Source: Phycicoccus avicenniae_A
Lineage (GTDB): Bacteria > Actinomycetota > Actinomycetes > Actinomycetales > Dermatophilaceae
DNA: 64,000 nucleotides
Assembly: GCF_050496545.1 (NCBI RefSeq)
Contig: NZ_JBNVZV010000006.1
Span: forward strand, 1-64,000
Direction: 5' to 3'
Shown: positions 35,788 to 44,119 of the stretch, one piece after another
Numbering within the stretch: the first letter of the stretch is position 1
Layout of the letters: the number at the start of each line of letters is the position of its first letter
Made by a program: the position numbers and the translations under genes
Notes under the pieces: model-generated
The model's database searches: none
The model's input: only the letters and a program-made list of their open reading frames with translations
What the model was told of the DNA's origin: nothing

Positions 35788-36327
35788 ATGACCGCCACCG
35801 ACACCGCACCGACCATCGTCCCGTCGTTCGACTCGCCGGCCTCCGAGGGTCGCAAGCTCGCGATCATCTGCTCCAAGGGCAGCCTCGACATGGCCTACCC
35901 CGGACTGATCCTCGCCAACGCCGCGCTCGGCGAGGGCGTCGAGACCCACCTGTTCTTCACCTTCTGGGGCTTCGACATGATCAACAAGGCGACGATGTGC
36001 GACCTGAAGTTCTCCTTCGTCGGCAACACCGCGATGCACCCGCCCGGCCACAGCGGCATGGGGATCCACCACATGCTCGGCGCGCTGCCGGGCGCCACCA
36101 CCGCGGCCACGGCGATGCTCAAGAAGCAGATCGCCGAGCAGGACGTGCCCGAGGTGCCCGAGTTCCTCGACCTGCTCGCGGCCTCCGGGGCGCACCTCTG
36201 GGCGTGCCGGATGTCGGCGGACATGAACCACCTCACCGAGGACGACCTCCACGAGGACGTCGAGGGCATCATCTCCGCGAGCGACTTCATCGAGCTCACC
36301 GAGGGCGCCCAGCTGCTGTTCATCTGA
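35788..36327 (+). CDS. DsrE/DsrF/DrsH-like (DsrE2) sulfurtransferase
   Basis: A 179-residue protein of the DsrE2 type. LAIICSKGSLDMAYPGLILA is the first strand with an early Cys, FFTFWGFDMINK follows, and LLAASGAHLWACRMSADMNH holds the Cys thought to carry sulfur in this family, at about 141. It starts 1 nt after the stop of the DsrC-like gene, so the two are translated together and probably exchange sulfane sulfur. Confidence 0.9.
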   Translation: MTATDTAPTIVPSFDSPASEGRKLAIICSKGSLDMAYPGLILANAALGEGVETHLFFTFWGFDMINKATMCDLKFSFVGNTAMHPPGHSGMGIHHMLGALPGATTAATAMLKKQIAEQDVPEVPEFLDLLAASGAHLWACRMSADMNHLTEDDLHEDVEGIISASDFIELTEGAQLLFI

Positions 36328-36500
36328 GCGAACGGTGCCGACGGGCGACGACGACCGACGAATGTGTCCGTTGTCGTCGCTTCGCGGCCGTCGGGTCAGG
36401 GCCATGGCGTCGAGGCCCCGGACGCGCGGTGTGGTGCCCACGACGTCCGATTGCTCCCGATACTGGGCCACCGCGTGACGACCGGGGCACAGGAGCAGGT

Positions 36501-36537
36501 GCTCCGAGGGACTGGGCCATGGCCCAGGGTTCGGAGC
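36501..36537. terminator. Palindromic hairpin between dsrE2-like gene and glgB
   Basis: CTGGGCCATGGCCCAG at 36512-36527 is a perfect 16-bp palindrome, flanked by GCTCCGA (36501-36507) and TCGGAGC (36531-36537), which pair as an outer stem. It lies between converging genes and may stop both transcripts. The rest of 36328-36619 shows no gene or other motif. Confidence 0.55.
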
Positions 36538-36619
36538 ATCCGGACGTCACGGGAGCGGCGCGCCATCCTCCGCCCCGCCCCGCGAGCCAGGAACCCGCCC
36601 GACGCGGACGGAACGGGCC

Positions 36620-38845
36620 TCAGAGGGTGAGCTCGGGCTCCTGGACCTCGGTGCCCGGGACGGGCGCCAGGTAGAGCGTCGAGAGCCGGGCGGCGCGGAC
36701 GGTGACCGAGTACGGCTGGTCGTTCCACGGCACCGTCTCGGCCGTCAGGACCGCGCCGGCCTGGCTCGGGCTGGAGGCCTCGTCGTAGCCGCTGGTGTCG
36801 AGGACGACCTCCCACTGCCCGGAACGCGGCACGCCGAGGCGCACCCACTCCTTGTCCTCGCCGCTGTAGTTGACGGCCGTGACGACGACGTCGCCGGTGC
36901 CGTCGGCCTTCTCGTGGCGCAGGTAGGAGAGCAGGTTGCCGGTGTTGTCGTCGGCGTCGAGCCAGCGGAACCCGGCCGGCTGGCTGTCGAGGGTCCACAG
37001 CGCGGGGTGCTCGCGGTAGAGGGTGTTCAGCTGCTTGACGAGCGCGTGCACCCGGTGGTGCGCCGCGTGGTCGAGCAGCCACCACTCGAGCGAGCGGCCG
37101 TCGGCCCACTCCTGCGGCTGGGCGAACTCGCAGCCCATGAACAGCAGCTGCTTGCCGGGGTGGCTCCACATGTAGGCGAGGAAGGCGCGCAGCGTGGCGA
37201 GCTGCTCGGGGCGCTCGCCGGGGATCTTCGTCAGCAGCGAGCCCTTGCCGTGCACGACCTCGTCGTGGCTGATCGGCAGCACGAAGTTCTCGCTGAAGGC
37301 GTACATCAGCGAGAAGGTCAGCAGGTTGTGGTGGTACTGGCGGTGGACCGGCTCCTCCTGCAGGTAGCGCAGGGTGTCGTTCATCCAGCCCATGTTCCAC
37401 TTGAGCCCGAACCCGAGCCCGCCGGCGGACGTCGCCCGGGTGACCCCCGGCCACGACGTCGACTCCTCGGCGATGGTCACGACGCCCGGCACGCGCTTGT
37501 ACGCGGTGGCGTTGGCCTCCTGGAGCAGCCCGATGGCCTCGAGGTGCTCGCGGCCGCCGTGGACGTTGGGGATCCACTCGCCGTCCTTGCGCGAGTAGTC
37601 GAGGTAGAGCATCGAGGCCACGGCGTCGACACGCAGGCCGTCGACGTGGAACTCCTCGAGCCAGTACACGGCGTTGGCGACGAGGAAGTTGCGCACCTCG
37701 AGCCGGCCGAAGTCGAACACGTGGGTGCCCCAGTCGGGCTGGTCGCCGCGGCGCGGGTCCGGGTGCTCGTACAGCGCCAGCCCGTCGAAGCGCGCGAGGG
37801 CGAACTCGTCGCGGGGGAAGTGACCGGGGACCCAGTCGAGGATGACGCCGATGCCCGCCTGGTGCAGCGCGTCGACGAGGTACTTGAACTCGTCCGGGGT
37901 GCCGAAGCGCGCGGTGGGCGCGTAGTAGCCGGTGACCTGGTAGCCCCACGACGGGCCGTACGGGTGCTCCATGACCGGGAGGAGCTCGACGTGCGTGAAC
38001 CCGAGGTCGGAGACGTAGTTGACGAGGTGCTCGGCGAGCTCGCGGTAGGTGAGGCCTTGGCGCCACGAGCCGAGGTGCACCTCGTAGACGCTCATCGGGC
38101 CCTGGTGCGGGTCACCGGCGGCGCGGCGCTCCATCCAGTCGGCGTCGGCCCACTCGTGGCCGGCCTCGTCGACGACCGAGCCGGTGCGCGGCGGGCACTC
38201 GGTGCGCCGGGCCATCGGGTCGGCCTTGGTGCGCACGACGTCGTCCGCACCGCGGATCTCGTACTTGTAGACGTCGCCCGCACCGACGCCGGGGACGAAC
38301 AGCTCCCAGACGCCGCTGGAGCCGAGCATGCGCATCGGGTGGACGCGGCCGTCCCAGCCGTTGAAGTCGCCGACGACGCGCACGGCCTTGGCCCGCGGCG
38401 CCCAGACGGCGAAGGAGGTGCCGCGCACGGTCCCCATCGGGCCGCCGTACTCGTGCACGCGGGCGCCGAGGACGGTCCACAGCTGCTCGTGGCGGCCCTC
38501 GCCGACGAGGTGCAGGTCGACCTCGCCGAGGGTGGGGGCGAAGCGGTACGGGTCGTCCTGCTCGTGCTCGACCCCGTCACCCCAGGTGACGACGACCCGG
38601 TAGTCCATGGTCCGGGTGGCGTCGGTGCGCACCCCGGTCCAGACGCCCTCGGCCTCGTGCGCGAGCTCGAGCTCCTCGTCGTCCTCGAAGCGCACGCGCA
38701 CCGCCGTGGCGAGCGGCTTGAGCACCCGCAGCCGGAGGCCGCCGGGCTCCAGGTGCTGGCCGAGGAGGTCGTGCGGCTGCTGGTGGCGTCCCTGGACGAG
38801 GGCGGTGATGGCGCCCCCGACCTCGGGGCTCGGGGTGGGGGTCAC
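36620..38845 (-). CDS. glgB: 1,4-alpha-glucan branching enzyme
   Basis: A 741-residue GH13_9 branching enzyme. An N-terminal E-set domain (LGARVHEYGGPMGTVRGTSF) with CBM48 (FNGWDGRVHPMRML) precedes the barrel. Catalytic residues: Asp in FHVDGLRVDAVASMLYLD, Glu in VVTIAEESTSWPGV, Asp in LPISHDEVVHGKGS. It adds alpha-1,6 branches to the linear glucan made by GlgE. GTG at 38845 overlaps the maltokinase stop as GTGA and has AAGGAG 8-9 nt before it. It is the last gene of the glgE operon. Confidence 0.95.
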   Translation of the reverse strand: MTPTPSPEVGGAITALVQGRHQQPHDLLGQHLEPGGLRLRVLKPLATAVRVRFEDDEELELAHEAEGVWTGVRTDATRTMDYRVVVTWGDGVEHEQDDPYRFAPTLGEVDLHLVGEGRHEQLWTVLGARVHEYGGPMGTVRGTSFAVWAPRAKAVRVVGDFNGWDGRVHPMRMLGSSGVWELFVPGVGAGDVYKYEIRGADDVVRTKADPMARRTECPPRTGSVVDEAGHEWADADWMERRAAGDPHQGPMSVYEVHLGSWRQGLTYRELAEHLVNYVSDLGFTHVELLPVMEHPYGPSWGYQVTGYYAPTARFGTPDEFKYLVDALHQAGIGVILDWVPGHFPRDEFALARFDGLALYEHPDPRRGDQPDWGTHVFDFGRLEVRNFLVANAVYWLEEFHVDGLRVDAVASMLYLDYSRKDGEWIPNVHGGREHLEAIGLLQEANATAYKRVPGVVTIAEESTSWPGVTRATSAGGLGFGLKWNMGWMNDTLRYLQEEPVHRQYHHNLLTFSLMYAFSENFVLPISHDEVVHGKGSLLTKIPGERPEQLATLRAFLAYMWSHPGKQLLFMGCEFAQPQEWADGRSLEWWLLDHAAHHRVHALVKQLNTLYREHPALWTLDSQPAGFRWLDADDNTGNLLSYLRHEKADGTGDVVVTAVNYSGEDKEWVRLGVPRSGQWEVVLDTSGYDEASSPSQAGAVLTAETVPWNDQPYSVTVRAARLSTLYLAPVPGTEVQEPELTL

Positions 38846-40296
38846 GGGTGGTCTCCTTGCGAGAGGGTGGGCGAGAAGCGGTCGGTGAGGCGGCCGACGG
38901 CGCCGAGCGGGATGGCGAGCCACGCGGGGCGGTTGCGGGCCTCGTAGACGACCTCGTAGAGGGCCTTGTCGAGCTCGAAGGCGGCGAGCAGCGCGTCGCG
39001 GGCGCGGGGGTCCTCCCCGGCCTCGGCCGCGTAGCCGTCGAGGAAGGCCTGCTGCGCGGCGGCGACCCAGTCGCGGGCCGGCCGGCCGACGACCTGCTCG
39101 CGGGTGCCGCCGACGTAGTCGAAGCTGCGGAGCATCCCGGCGACGTCGCGGACCCACTGGTCGGGCAGCGACCGTTCGGCGAGCGGGCGCAGCGGCTCGC
39201 CCTCGAAGTCGAGGAGCACCCACCCGCGCTCGGGGGAGTGCAGCACCTGGCCGAGGTGGTAGTCGCCGTGGATGCGCTGCAGGTCCGGCCAGGGCGCGGC
39301 GGCCGCGGCGGTGAGGACCGCCTCGACGGCCCCGCGCACCTGCTCGAGGTCGGGGACGGCGTCGACCGCGGCGTCGAGGCGGCCGCGCATCCCCGTGAGG
39401 ATGGCCTCGACCTGCTCGGGGGCGGTCGGCGTGGTGCCGAGGACGTCGGCGAGCGTGCGGTGCACCTCGGCGGTGGCCGTGCCCAGCTCGCCGGCCGGGC
39501 CGGAGAAGTCGGTGCCGTCCTCCGCCGCGCGCAGCGCGACCCGCCACGCGTCCTCGACGCCCGGCAGGAACTCCTGCGCGAAGGCGAGGTGGCCGGTGGC
39601 GGGTCGGTCGCCCTCGGGCGTGGGGTGCGGCCAGCCGCCGGTCACGGACCCGACGACCGCCGGGACGCGGCTCGACCCGGCGTCGACGAGCGCGCCCTGG
39701 AGCACGATGTCGGGGTTCTCGCCGGGGGAGAGCATCCGGAAGACCTTGACGATGACCGGCAGGTGGCGGCCGTCGTCGGTCTCGGTGTCGAGGATGACCG
39801 AGGTGTTCGACTGCTCCCCACTGAGGACCCGCGCGGACCGGACGTGCACCTGGGCGTCCCAGCTGGGCTGCGGCACACCGGAGACCGAGTCGTCGATCGC
39901 GTCCGTCTCCGACGACGAGGCCGCCCGGACCCGGCCCTGCACGAGCTCGAGGAGCCGCTCGGCGTACACCGGGTCGTGCGGCGCGTCGTAGACCCACCGC
40001 TTCCCGAGCACCGAGTGCTCCATCGTGCCGACGAGGGCGTGGTCCGCCGAGGCCAGCGGCTCCCCGCGGTAGGTGAGGGGCACCTGGTAGACGACCGGCT
40101 CGTCACCCGACTCGTCGGCGACGAGCATCGTCTCGATGCCCACCTCGCCGGAGGGGTCGTCGAGCCGCCAGGACGCGAGCCGGCGGACCCGGGGCGCCCG
40201 GCCCTTGGCCGCGTACCAGCGCTGCGAGCCCATCCACGCGTCGACCAGCTCGCTCTTGGTCGGCCTCAGGCTGGCGCCCGTGTGGATCTCAGCCAC
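38842..40296 (-). CDS. mak: Maltokinase (Pep2-type)
   Basis: A 484-residue kinase with a choline-kinase-like fold that phosphorylates maltose with ATP to maltose 1-phosphate. WMGSQRWYAAKGRAP is the typical N-terminal cap; LPVIVKVFRML holds the ATP Lys; QRIHGDYHLGQVL is the catalytic loop and LLDFEGEP the metal loop; the end is YEARNRPAWLAIPLGAVGRL. Start GTG overlaps the treS stop by 8 nt. TreS and this enzyme are often fused or in complex; here they are separate. Confidence 0.93.
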   Translation of the reverse strand: MAEIHTGASLRPTKSELVDAWMGSQRWYAAKGRAPRVRRLASWRLDDPSGEVGIETMLVADESGDEPVVYQVPLTYRGEPLASADHALVGTMEHSVLGKRWVYDAPHDPVYAERLLELVQGRVRAASSSETDAIDDSVSGVPQPSWDAQVHVRSARVLSGEQSNTSVILDTETDDGRHLPVIVKVFRMLSPGENPDIVLQGALVDAGSSRVPAVVGSVTGGWPHPTPEGDRPATGHLAFAQEFLPGVEDAWRVALRAAEDGTDFSGPAGELGTATAEVHRTLADVLGTTPTAPEQVEAILTGMRGRLDAAVDAVPDLEQVRGAVEAVLTAAAAAPWPDLQRIHGDYHLGQVLHSPERGWVLLDFEGEPLRPLAERSLPDQWVRDVAGMLRSFDYVGGTREQVVGRPARDWVAAAQQAFLDGYAAEAGEDPRARDALLAAFELDKALYEVVYEARNRPAWLAIPLGAVGRLTDRFSPTLSQGDHP

Positions 40297-42040
40297 GGTC
40301 GCCCCCGGCGGGCGGGTCGAGGGCCAGCCAGAAGAAGTCGCGCGACCCGAGGGTGATGGTGAGCGTCCCGTCGGCCCCGACGTCGGGGAAACCGGTGCCG
40401 CCGAACAGGTCTCGCGTCCAGGACCCGGCGAACTCCTCGGGGAGGGTGATCGTCGTGGCCTGCGGGCGCGAGGACAGGTTGTTGACGCACAGCACCGCCC
40501 GGGCCGAGCGGTCCTCGACGTCGCGGTCCCGGCGGTCGGCGCGCACGTACGCGAGCACCCGGTCGTGCGAGGAGTCGCAGACGGTGAACTCGCCGAGCCC
40601 GAACACCGGGTGCTCGCGCCGGACGGCGAGCATGCCGCGCACCCAGTGCAGCAGCGAGGAGCCGGAGGCCATCTGCGCCTCGACGTTGACGTGGTTGTAG
40701 TGGTGGACGAGTGACTGCACGACGGGCAGGTAGAGCTTGCCCGGGTCGGCGGTGGAGAACCCGGCGTTGCGGTCGGGGGTCCACTGCATCGGGGTGCGCA
40801 CGGCGTCGCGGTCGGCGAGCCAGATGTTGTCGCCCATCCCGATCTCGTCGCCGTAGTAGAGGCACGGCGAGCCGGGCAGCGAGAGCAGGAGCGCGTGGAT
40901 GAGCTCGATCTCGGGGCGGCTGTTGTCGAGCAGCGGGGCCAGCCGCCGCCGGATGCCGACGTTGGCGCGCATCCGCGGGTCCGGGGCGTACCAGCCGTAC
41001 ATGGCGGCGCGCTGCTCGGGTGTGACCATCTCGAGGGTCAGCTCGTCGTGGTTGCGCAGGAAGGTGCCCCACTGCGAGCCGGTCGGGATGGCCGGGGTGT
41101 CGGCGAGGACGTCGATGATCGGCGCCGCCCGCTCCTCGCGCAGCGCGTAGTAGAGCATCGGCATCACCGGGAAGTGGAAGCACATCTGGCACTCGGGGGC
41201 GTCCTCGGTGCCGAAGTAGTCCACGACGTCGCTCGGCGGCTGGTTGGCCTCGGCGAGCAGGATCCGCCCCGGGTACTCGGTGTCGACCATCGCCCGCAGC
41301 CGGACGAGGAAGTCGTGCGTCTTGGGGTGGTTCTCGCCGTTGTGCCCCTCCTCCTCGAACAGGTAGGGCACGGCGTCGAGCCGGAAGCCGTCGATGCCCA
41401 TGTCCATCCAGAACCGGACGACCTCGAACATCGCCTCGTGGACGGCGGGGTTCTCGAAGTTGAGGTCGGGCTGGTGGCCGAAGAAGCGGTGCCAGAAGAA
41501 CTGGCGCCGGATGGGGTCGAAGGTCCAGTTGGAGGTCTCGGTGTCGACGAAGATGATCCGCGCGTCGGTGTACTTGTCGTCGGTGTCGGACCACACGTAG
41601 AAGTCGCCGTAGGGGCCCTCGGGGTCGCTGCGCGAGGCCTGGAACCACGGGTGCTGGTCGCTCGTGTGGTTCATGACGAAGTCGGTGATGATCCGGATGC
41701 CGCGCGCGTGGGCCTGGTTGATGAGCTCCTTGAACTCGGGCAGCGTCCCGAACTCCGGCAGCACCTGGGTGTAGTCGGAGATGTCGTAGCCGCCGTCGCG
41801 CAGCGGGCTCGCGTAGAACGGCGGCAGCCAGAGGCAGTCGACGCCGAGCCACTGGAGGTAGTCGAGCCGGTTCATGATGCCGGCGAAGTCGCCCTCGCCG
41901 GAGCCGTTGCTGTCGCCGAAGGCGCGCACCAGCACCTCGTAGAAGACGGCAGTGCGGAACCACTCGGGGTCGTGGCGCAGGCCGGGCTGGTTCATGCCGA
42001 GCCCGGGGTGGCTGTGGCCCATGCCGGGGATGACGCTCAC
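40289..42040 (-). CDS. treS: Maltose alpha-D-glucosyltransferase (trehalose synthase)
   Basis: A 583-residue GH13_16 enzyme that interconverts trehalose and maltose. FYEVLVRAFGDSNGSGEGDF opens the barrel; VMNHTSDQHPWF is conserved region I; nucleophile Asp in GIDGFRLDAVPYLFEEEG; general acid Glu in RILLAEANQPPSDV; Asp in FLRNHDELTLEMV. GTG at 42040 overlaps the glgE stop as GTGA and has GAGGAGG 6 nt upstream, so an in-frame start further out (42070) is less likely. It does not have the maltokinase domain found fused in some species. Confidence 0.95.
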   Translation of the reverse strand: MSVIPGMGHSHPGLGMNQPGLRHDPEWFRTAVFYEVLVRAFGDSNGSGEGDFAGIMNRLDYLQWLGVDCLWLPPFYASPLRDGGYDISDYTQVLPEFGTLPEFKELINQAHARGIRIITDFVMNHTSDQHPWFQASRSDPEGPYGDFYVWSDTDDKYTDARIIFVDTETSNWTFDPIRRQFFWHRFFGHQPDLNFENPAVHEAMFEVVRFWMDMGIDGFRLDAVPYLFEEEGHNGENHPKTHDFLVRLRAMVDTEYPGRILLAEANQPPSDVVDYFGTEDAPECQMCFHFPVMPMLYYALREERAAPIIDVLADTPAIPTGSQWGTFLRNHDELTLEMVTPEQRAAMYGWYAPDPRMRANVGIRRRLAPLLDNSRPEIELIHALLLSLPGSPCLYYGDEIGMGDNIWLADRDAVRTPMQWTPDRNAGFSTADPGKLYLPVVQSLVHHYNHVNVEAQMASGSSLLHWVRGMLAVRREHPVFGLGEFTVCDSSHDRVLAYVRADRRDRDVEDRSARAVLCVNNLSSRPQATTITLPEEFAGSWTRDLFGGTGFPDVGADGTLTITLGSRDFFWLALDPPAGGDRG

Positions 42041-44064
42041 CAGGGCCTCCTCACGGAGACGACGTGGCACGGTTCGACCTCAGGACCGAGCCGGACGTAG
42101 ACGTCGCGCTGCCACGTCCACACCTGGTCGGTGACGAGGTCGTGGGCCTCGATCGAGTCGCCGGGCTGGAAGCCCATCGCCGGCAGGTCGAGCCGCAGCG
42201 TCGTGGCCCGCGTGGAGTGGGGGTCGAGGTTGGCGACGACGAGGACGACGTCGTGGGTGCCGTCCGGGAGCGTGCGGCGCTTGGAGAAGGCCAGGAAGTT
42301 CTCGTCGTCGACGTGGTGGAACGCGATGTTGCGCAGGCGGTGCAGCGCCGGGTGCTCGCGGCGGATCTCGTTGAGCCGGGTCAGCCAGCCGGCCAGCGAC
42401 TGGCCCTCCTTCGCTCCGCCGGGCTCGTAGTCCGCCCAGCGCCGGTCCTTGAACTCGTACTTCTCGTTGTCGATCTGCTCCTCGGCGCCGGGCCGGGCGA
42501 CGTGCTCCATCAGCTCGTAGCCCGCGTAGATGCCGTACGTCGGCACGAGGGTGGCGGCGAGGGCGCTGCGCACCTTCCACGCCGCCGGGCCGCCGAACTG
42601 CATGTACGGCGTGAGGATGTCGTGGGTCGTCGGCCAGAACGAGGGACGCATGTAGTCGGCCGCCTCGCCCGAGAGCTCCACGAGGTACTCCCGCAGCTCG
42701 GCGGCGGTGTTGCGCCACGCGTAGTAGGTGTAGCTCTGCTGGAAGCCGACCTTGGCGAGTGTGTGCATCATCGCCGGCTTGGTGAACGCCTCGGCGAGCC
42801 AGACGACGTCCGGGTGGTCCTCGGCGACGTCGGCGATCAGCCACTGCCAGAACTCGACCGGCTTGGTGTGCGGGTTGTCGACGCGGAAGATCTTGACGCC
42901 GTGGTCGATCCACACCTGCACGACGCGGCGTACCTCGGCGTAGATGCCCGCCGGGTCGTTGTCGAAGTTCAGCGGGTAGATGTCCTGGTACTTCTTCGGC
43001 GGGTTCTCCGCGTAGGCGATGGTGCCGTCGGCGCGGGTGGTGAACCACTCCGGGTGGCTCTCCACCCACGGGTGGTCGGGGGAGCACTGGAGGGCGAGGT
43101 CCATCGCCACCTCCATGCCGAGCCGCTCGGTCTCGGCGACGAAGGCGTCGAAGTCCGCGAAGGTCCCGAGGTCGGGGTGGATGGCGTCGTGCCCGCCGTC
43201 CGGGCTGCCGATGGCGTACGGGCTGCCCGGGTCCTCCGGGCGGGCGTCGAGGGTGTTGTTCGGCCCCTTCTTGGCGGCCTGCCCGATGGGGTGCACCGGC
43301 GTCAGGTAGACGACGTCGAAGCCCATCGCCGCGATGGCGGGCAGGCGCTTCGCCGCCGTCCGCAGCGTGCCGGTGCGCCAGCGGTGCTCCTGCTCGTCGT
43401 AGGTGGCCCCCTCGCTGCGCGGGAAGAGCTCGTACCAGGCGCCGTAGAGGGCGCGCTCGCGCTCGACGAGCAGCGCGTGCTCGGCCGAGGGCGAGACCAT
43501 GTCGCGCAGCGGGCGCGCACCGAGCTCGATCTCGACGGCGGCGTCGGTGCCGGCCTTGAGCCGGACCAGGTCGGCGCGCGCGGTGTCGCGCAGCGTGGTG
43601 ACGGCGGCGACGAGGACCTGCTCCTGCTCGGCGGTGCGCTCGACCTCGTCCAGGGCCCGCTCGAGGACGAGCGCGCCCTCCTCGAGCATCAGCTCGGTGT
43701 CGACGTCGGCGGCGACCTTGATCGTGGCGTCGTGCTCCCAGGTGCCGTAGGGGTCGGACCAGCCCTCGACCCGGTAGGACCACCAGCCGGTGCGGTCCGG
43801 GGTCACCCGGGCGACCCAGGTGTTGAGCCCCTCGTTCGTGCACGTCATCGGGTGGTGGTGCTCGACGCCGTCGGGGTCGGTGAGGACGACGGTCGCGTTG
43901 ACGGCGTCGTGGCCCTCGCGGAAGACGGTCGCGCCGACCTCGATCTCCTCGCCGACGACCGCCTTCGCCGGGCGGGCGCCGTGGTCGACGACCGGTCTGA
44001 CGTCCTGGACCGGGATCCGGCCGATCGGGACCTGCGGAGGGGCGGTGCGGAAGGCATCACTCAC
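42037..44064 (-). CDS. glgE: Alpha-1,4-glucan:maltose-1-phosphate maltosyltransferase
   Basis: A 675-residue GH13_3 enzyme that extends alpha-1,4-glucan with maltosyl units from maltose 1-phosphate. N-terminal beta domain (GRIPVQDVRPVVDHGARPAK) and the helical insert are typical. The nucleophile is Asp396 in KIFRVDNPHTKP and the acid Glu425 in WLAEAFTKPAMM; both agree within two residues with the Streptomyces enzyme. GTG at 44064 is preceded by TAGGTT with 7 nt between, which favours it over longer starts. It begins the four-gene operon. Confidence 0.95.
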   Translation of the reverse strand: MSDAFRTAPPQVPIGRIPVQDVRPVVDHGARPAKAVVGEEIEVGATVFREGHDAVNATVVLTDPDGVEHHHPMTCTNEGLNTWVARVTPDRTGWWSYRVEGWSDPYGTWEHDATIKVAADVDTELMLEEGALVLERALDEVERTAEQEQVLVAAVTTLRDTARADLVRLKAGTDAAVEIELGARPLRDMVSPSAEHALLVERERALYGAWYELFPRSEGATYDEQEHRWRTGTLRTAAKRLPAIAAMGFDVVYLTPVHPIGQAAKKGPNNTLDARPEDPGSPYAIGSPDGGHDAIHPDLGTFADFDAFVAETERLGMEVAMDLALQCSPDHPWVESHPEWFTTRADGTIAYAENPPKKYQDIYPLNFDNDPAGIYAEVRRVVQVWIDHGVKIFRVDNPHTKPVEFWQWLIADVAEDHPDVVWLAEAFTKPAMMHTLAKVGFQQSYTYYAWRNTAAELREYLVELSGEAADYMRPSFWPTTHDILTPYMQFGGPAAWKVRSALAATLVPTYGIYAGYELMEHVARPGAEEQIDNEKYEFKDRRWADYEPGGAKEGQSLAGWLTRLNEIRREHPALHRLRNIAFHHVDDENFLAFSKRRTLPDGTHDVVLVVANLDPHSTRATTLRLDLPAMGFQPGDSIEAHDLVTDQVWTWQRDVYVRLGPEVEPCHVVSVRRPW

Positions 44065-44071
44065 CCCACCG

Positions 44072-44077
44072 AACCTA
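44072..44077 (-). promoter_or_regulatory. Leaderless -10 element for glgE operon (TAGGTT)
   Basis: On the minus strand TAGGTT is followed after 7 nt by GTG at 44064. It separates the glgE operon from glgP, which has its own promoter. Confidence 0.5.
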
Positions 44078-44119
44078 CACGGACGGGGGGTGGCCGCAGG
44101 GCCGCGCCCGGTGTGCGGT

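Noticed and set aside
36328..36619. A small gene in the gap between the DsrE2-like gene and glgB
   Set aside because: Open frames on both strands are short and low-complexity, with no ribosome site or similarity; the gap holds a hairpin only.
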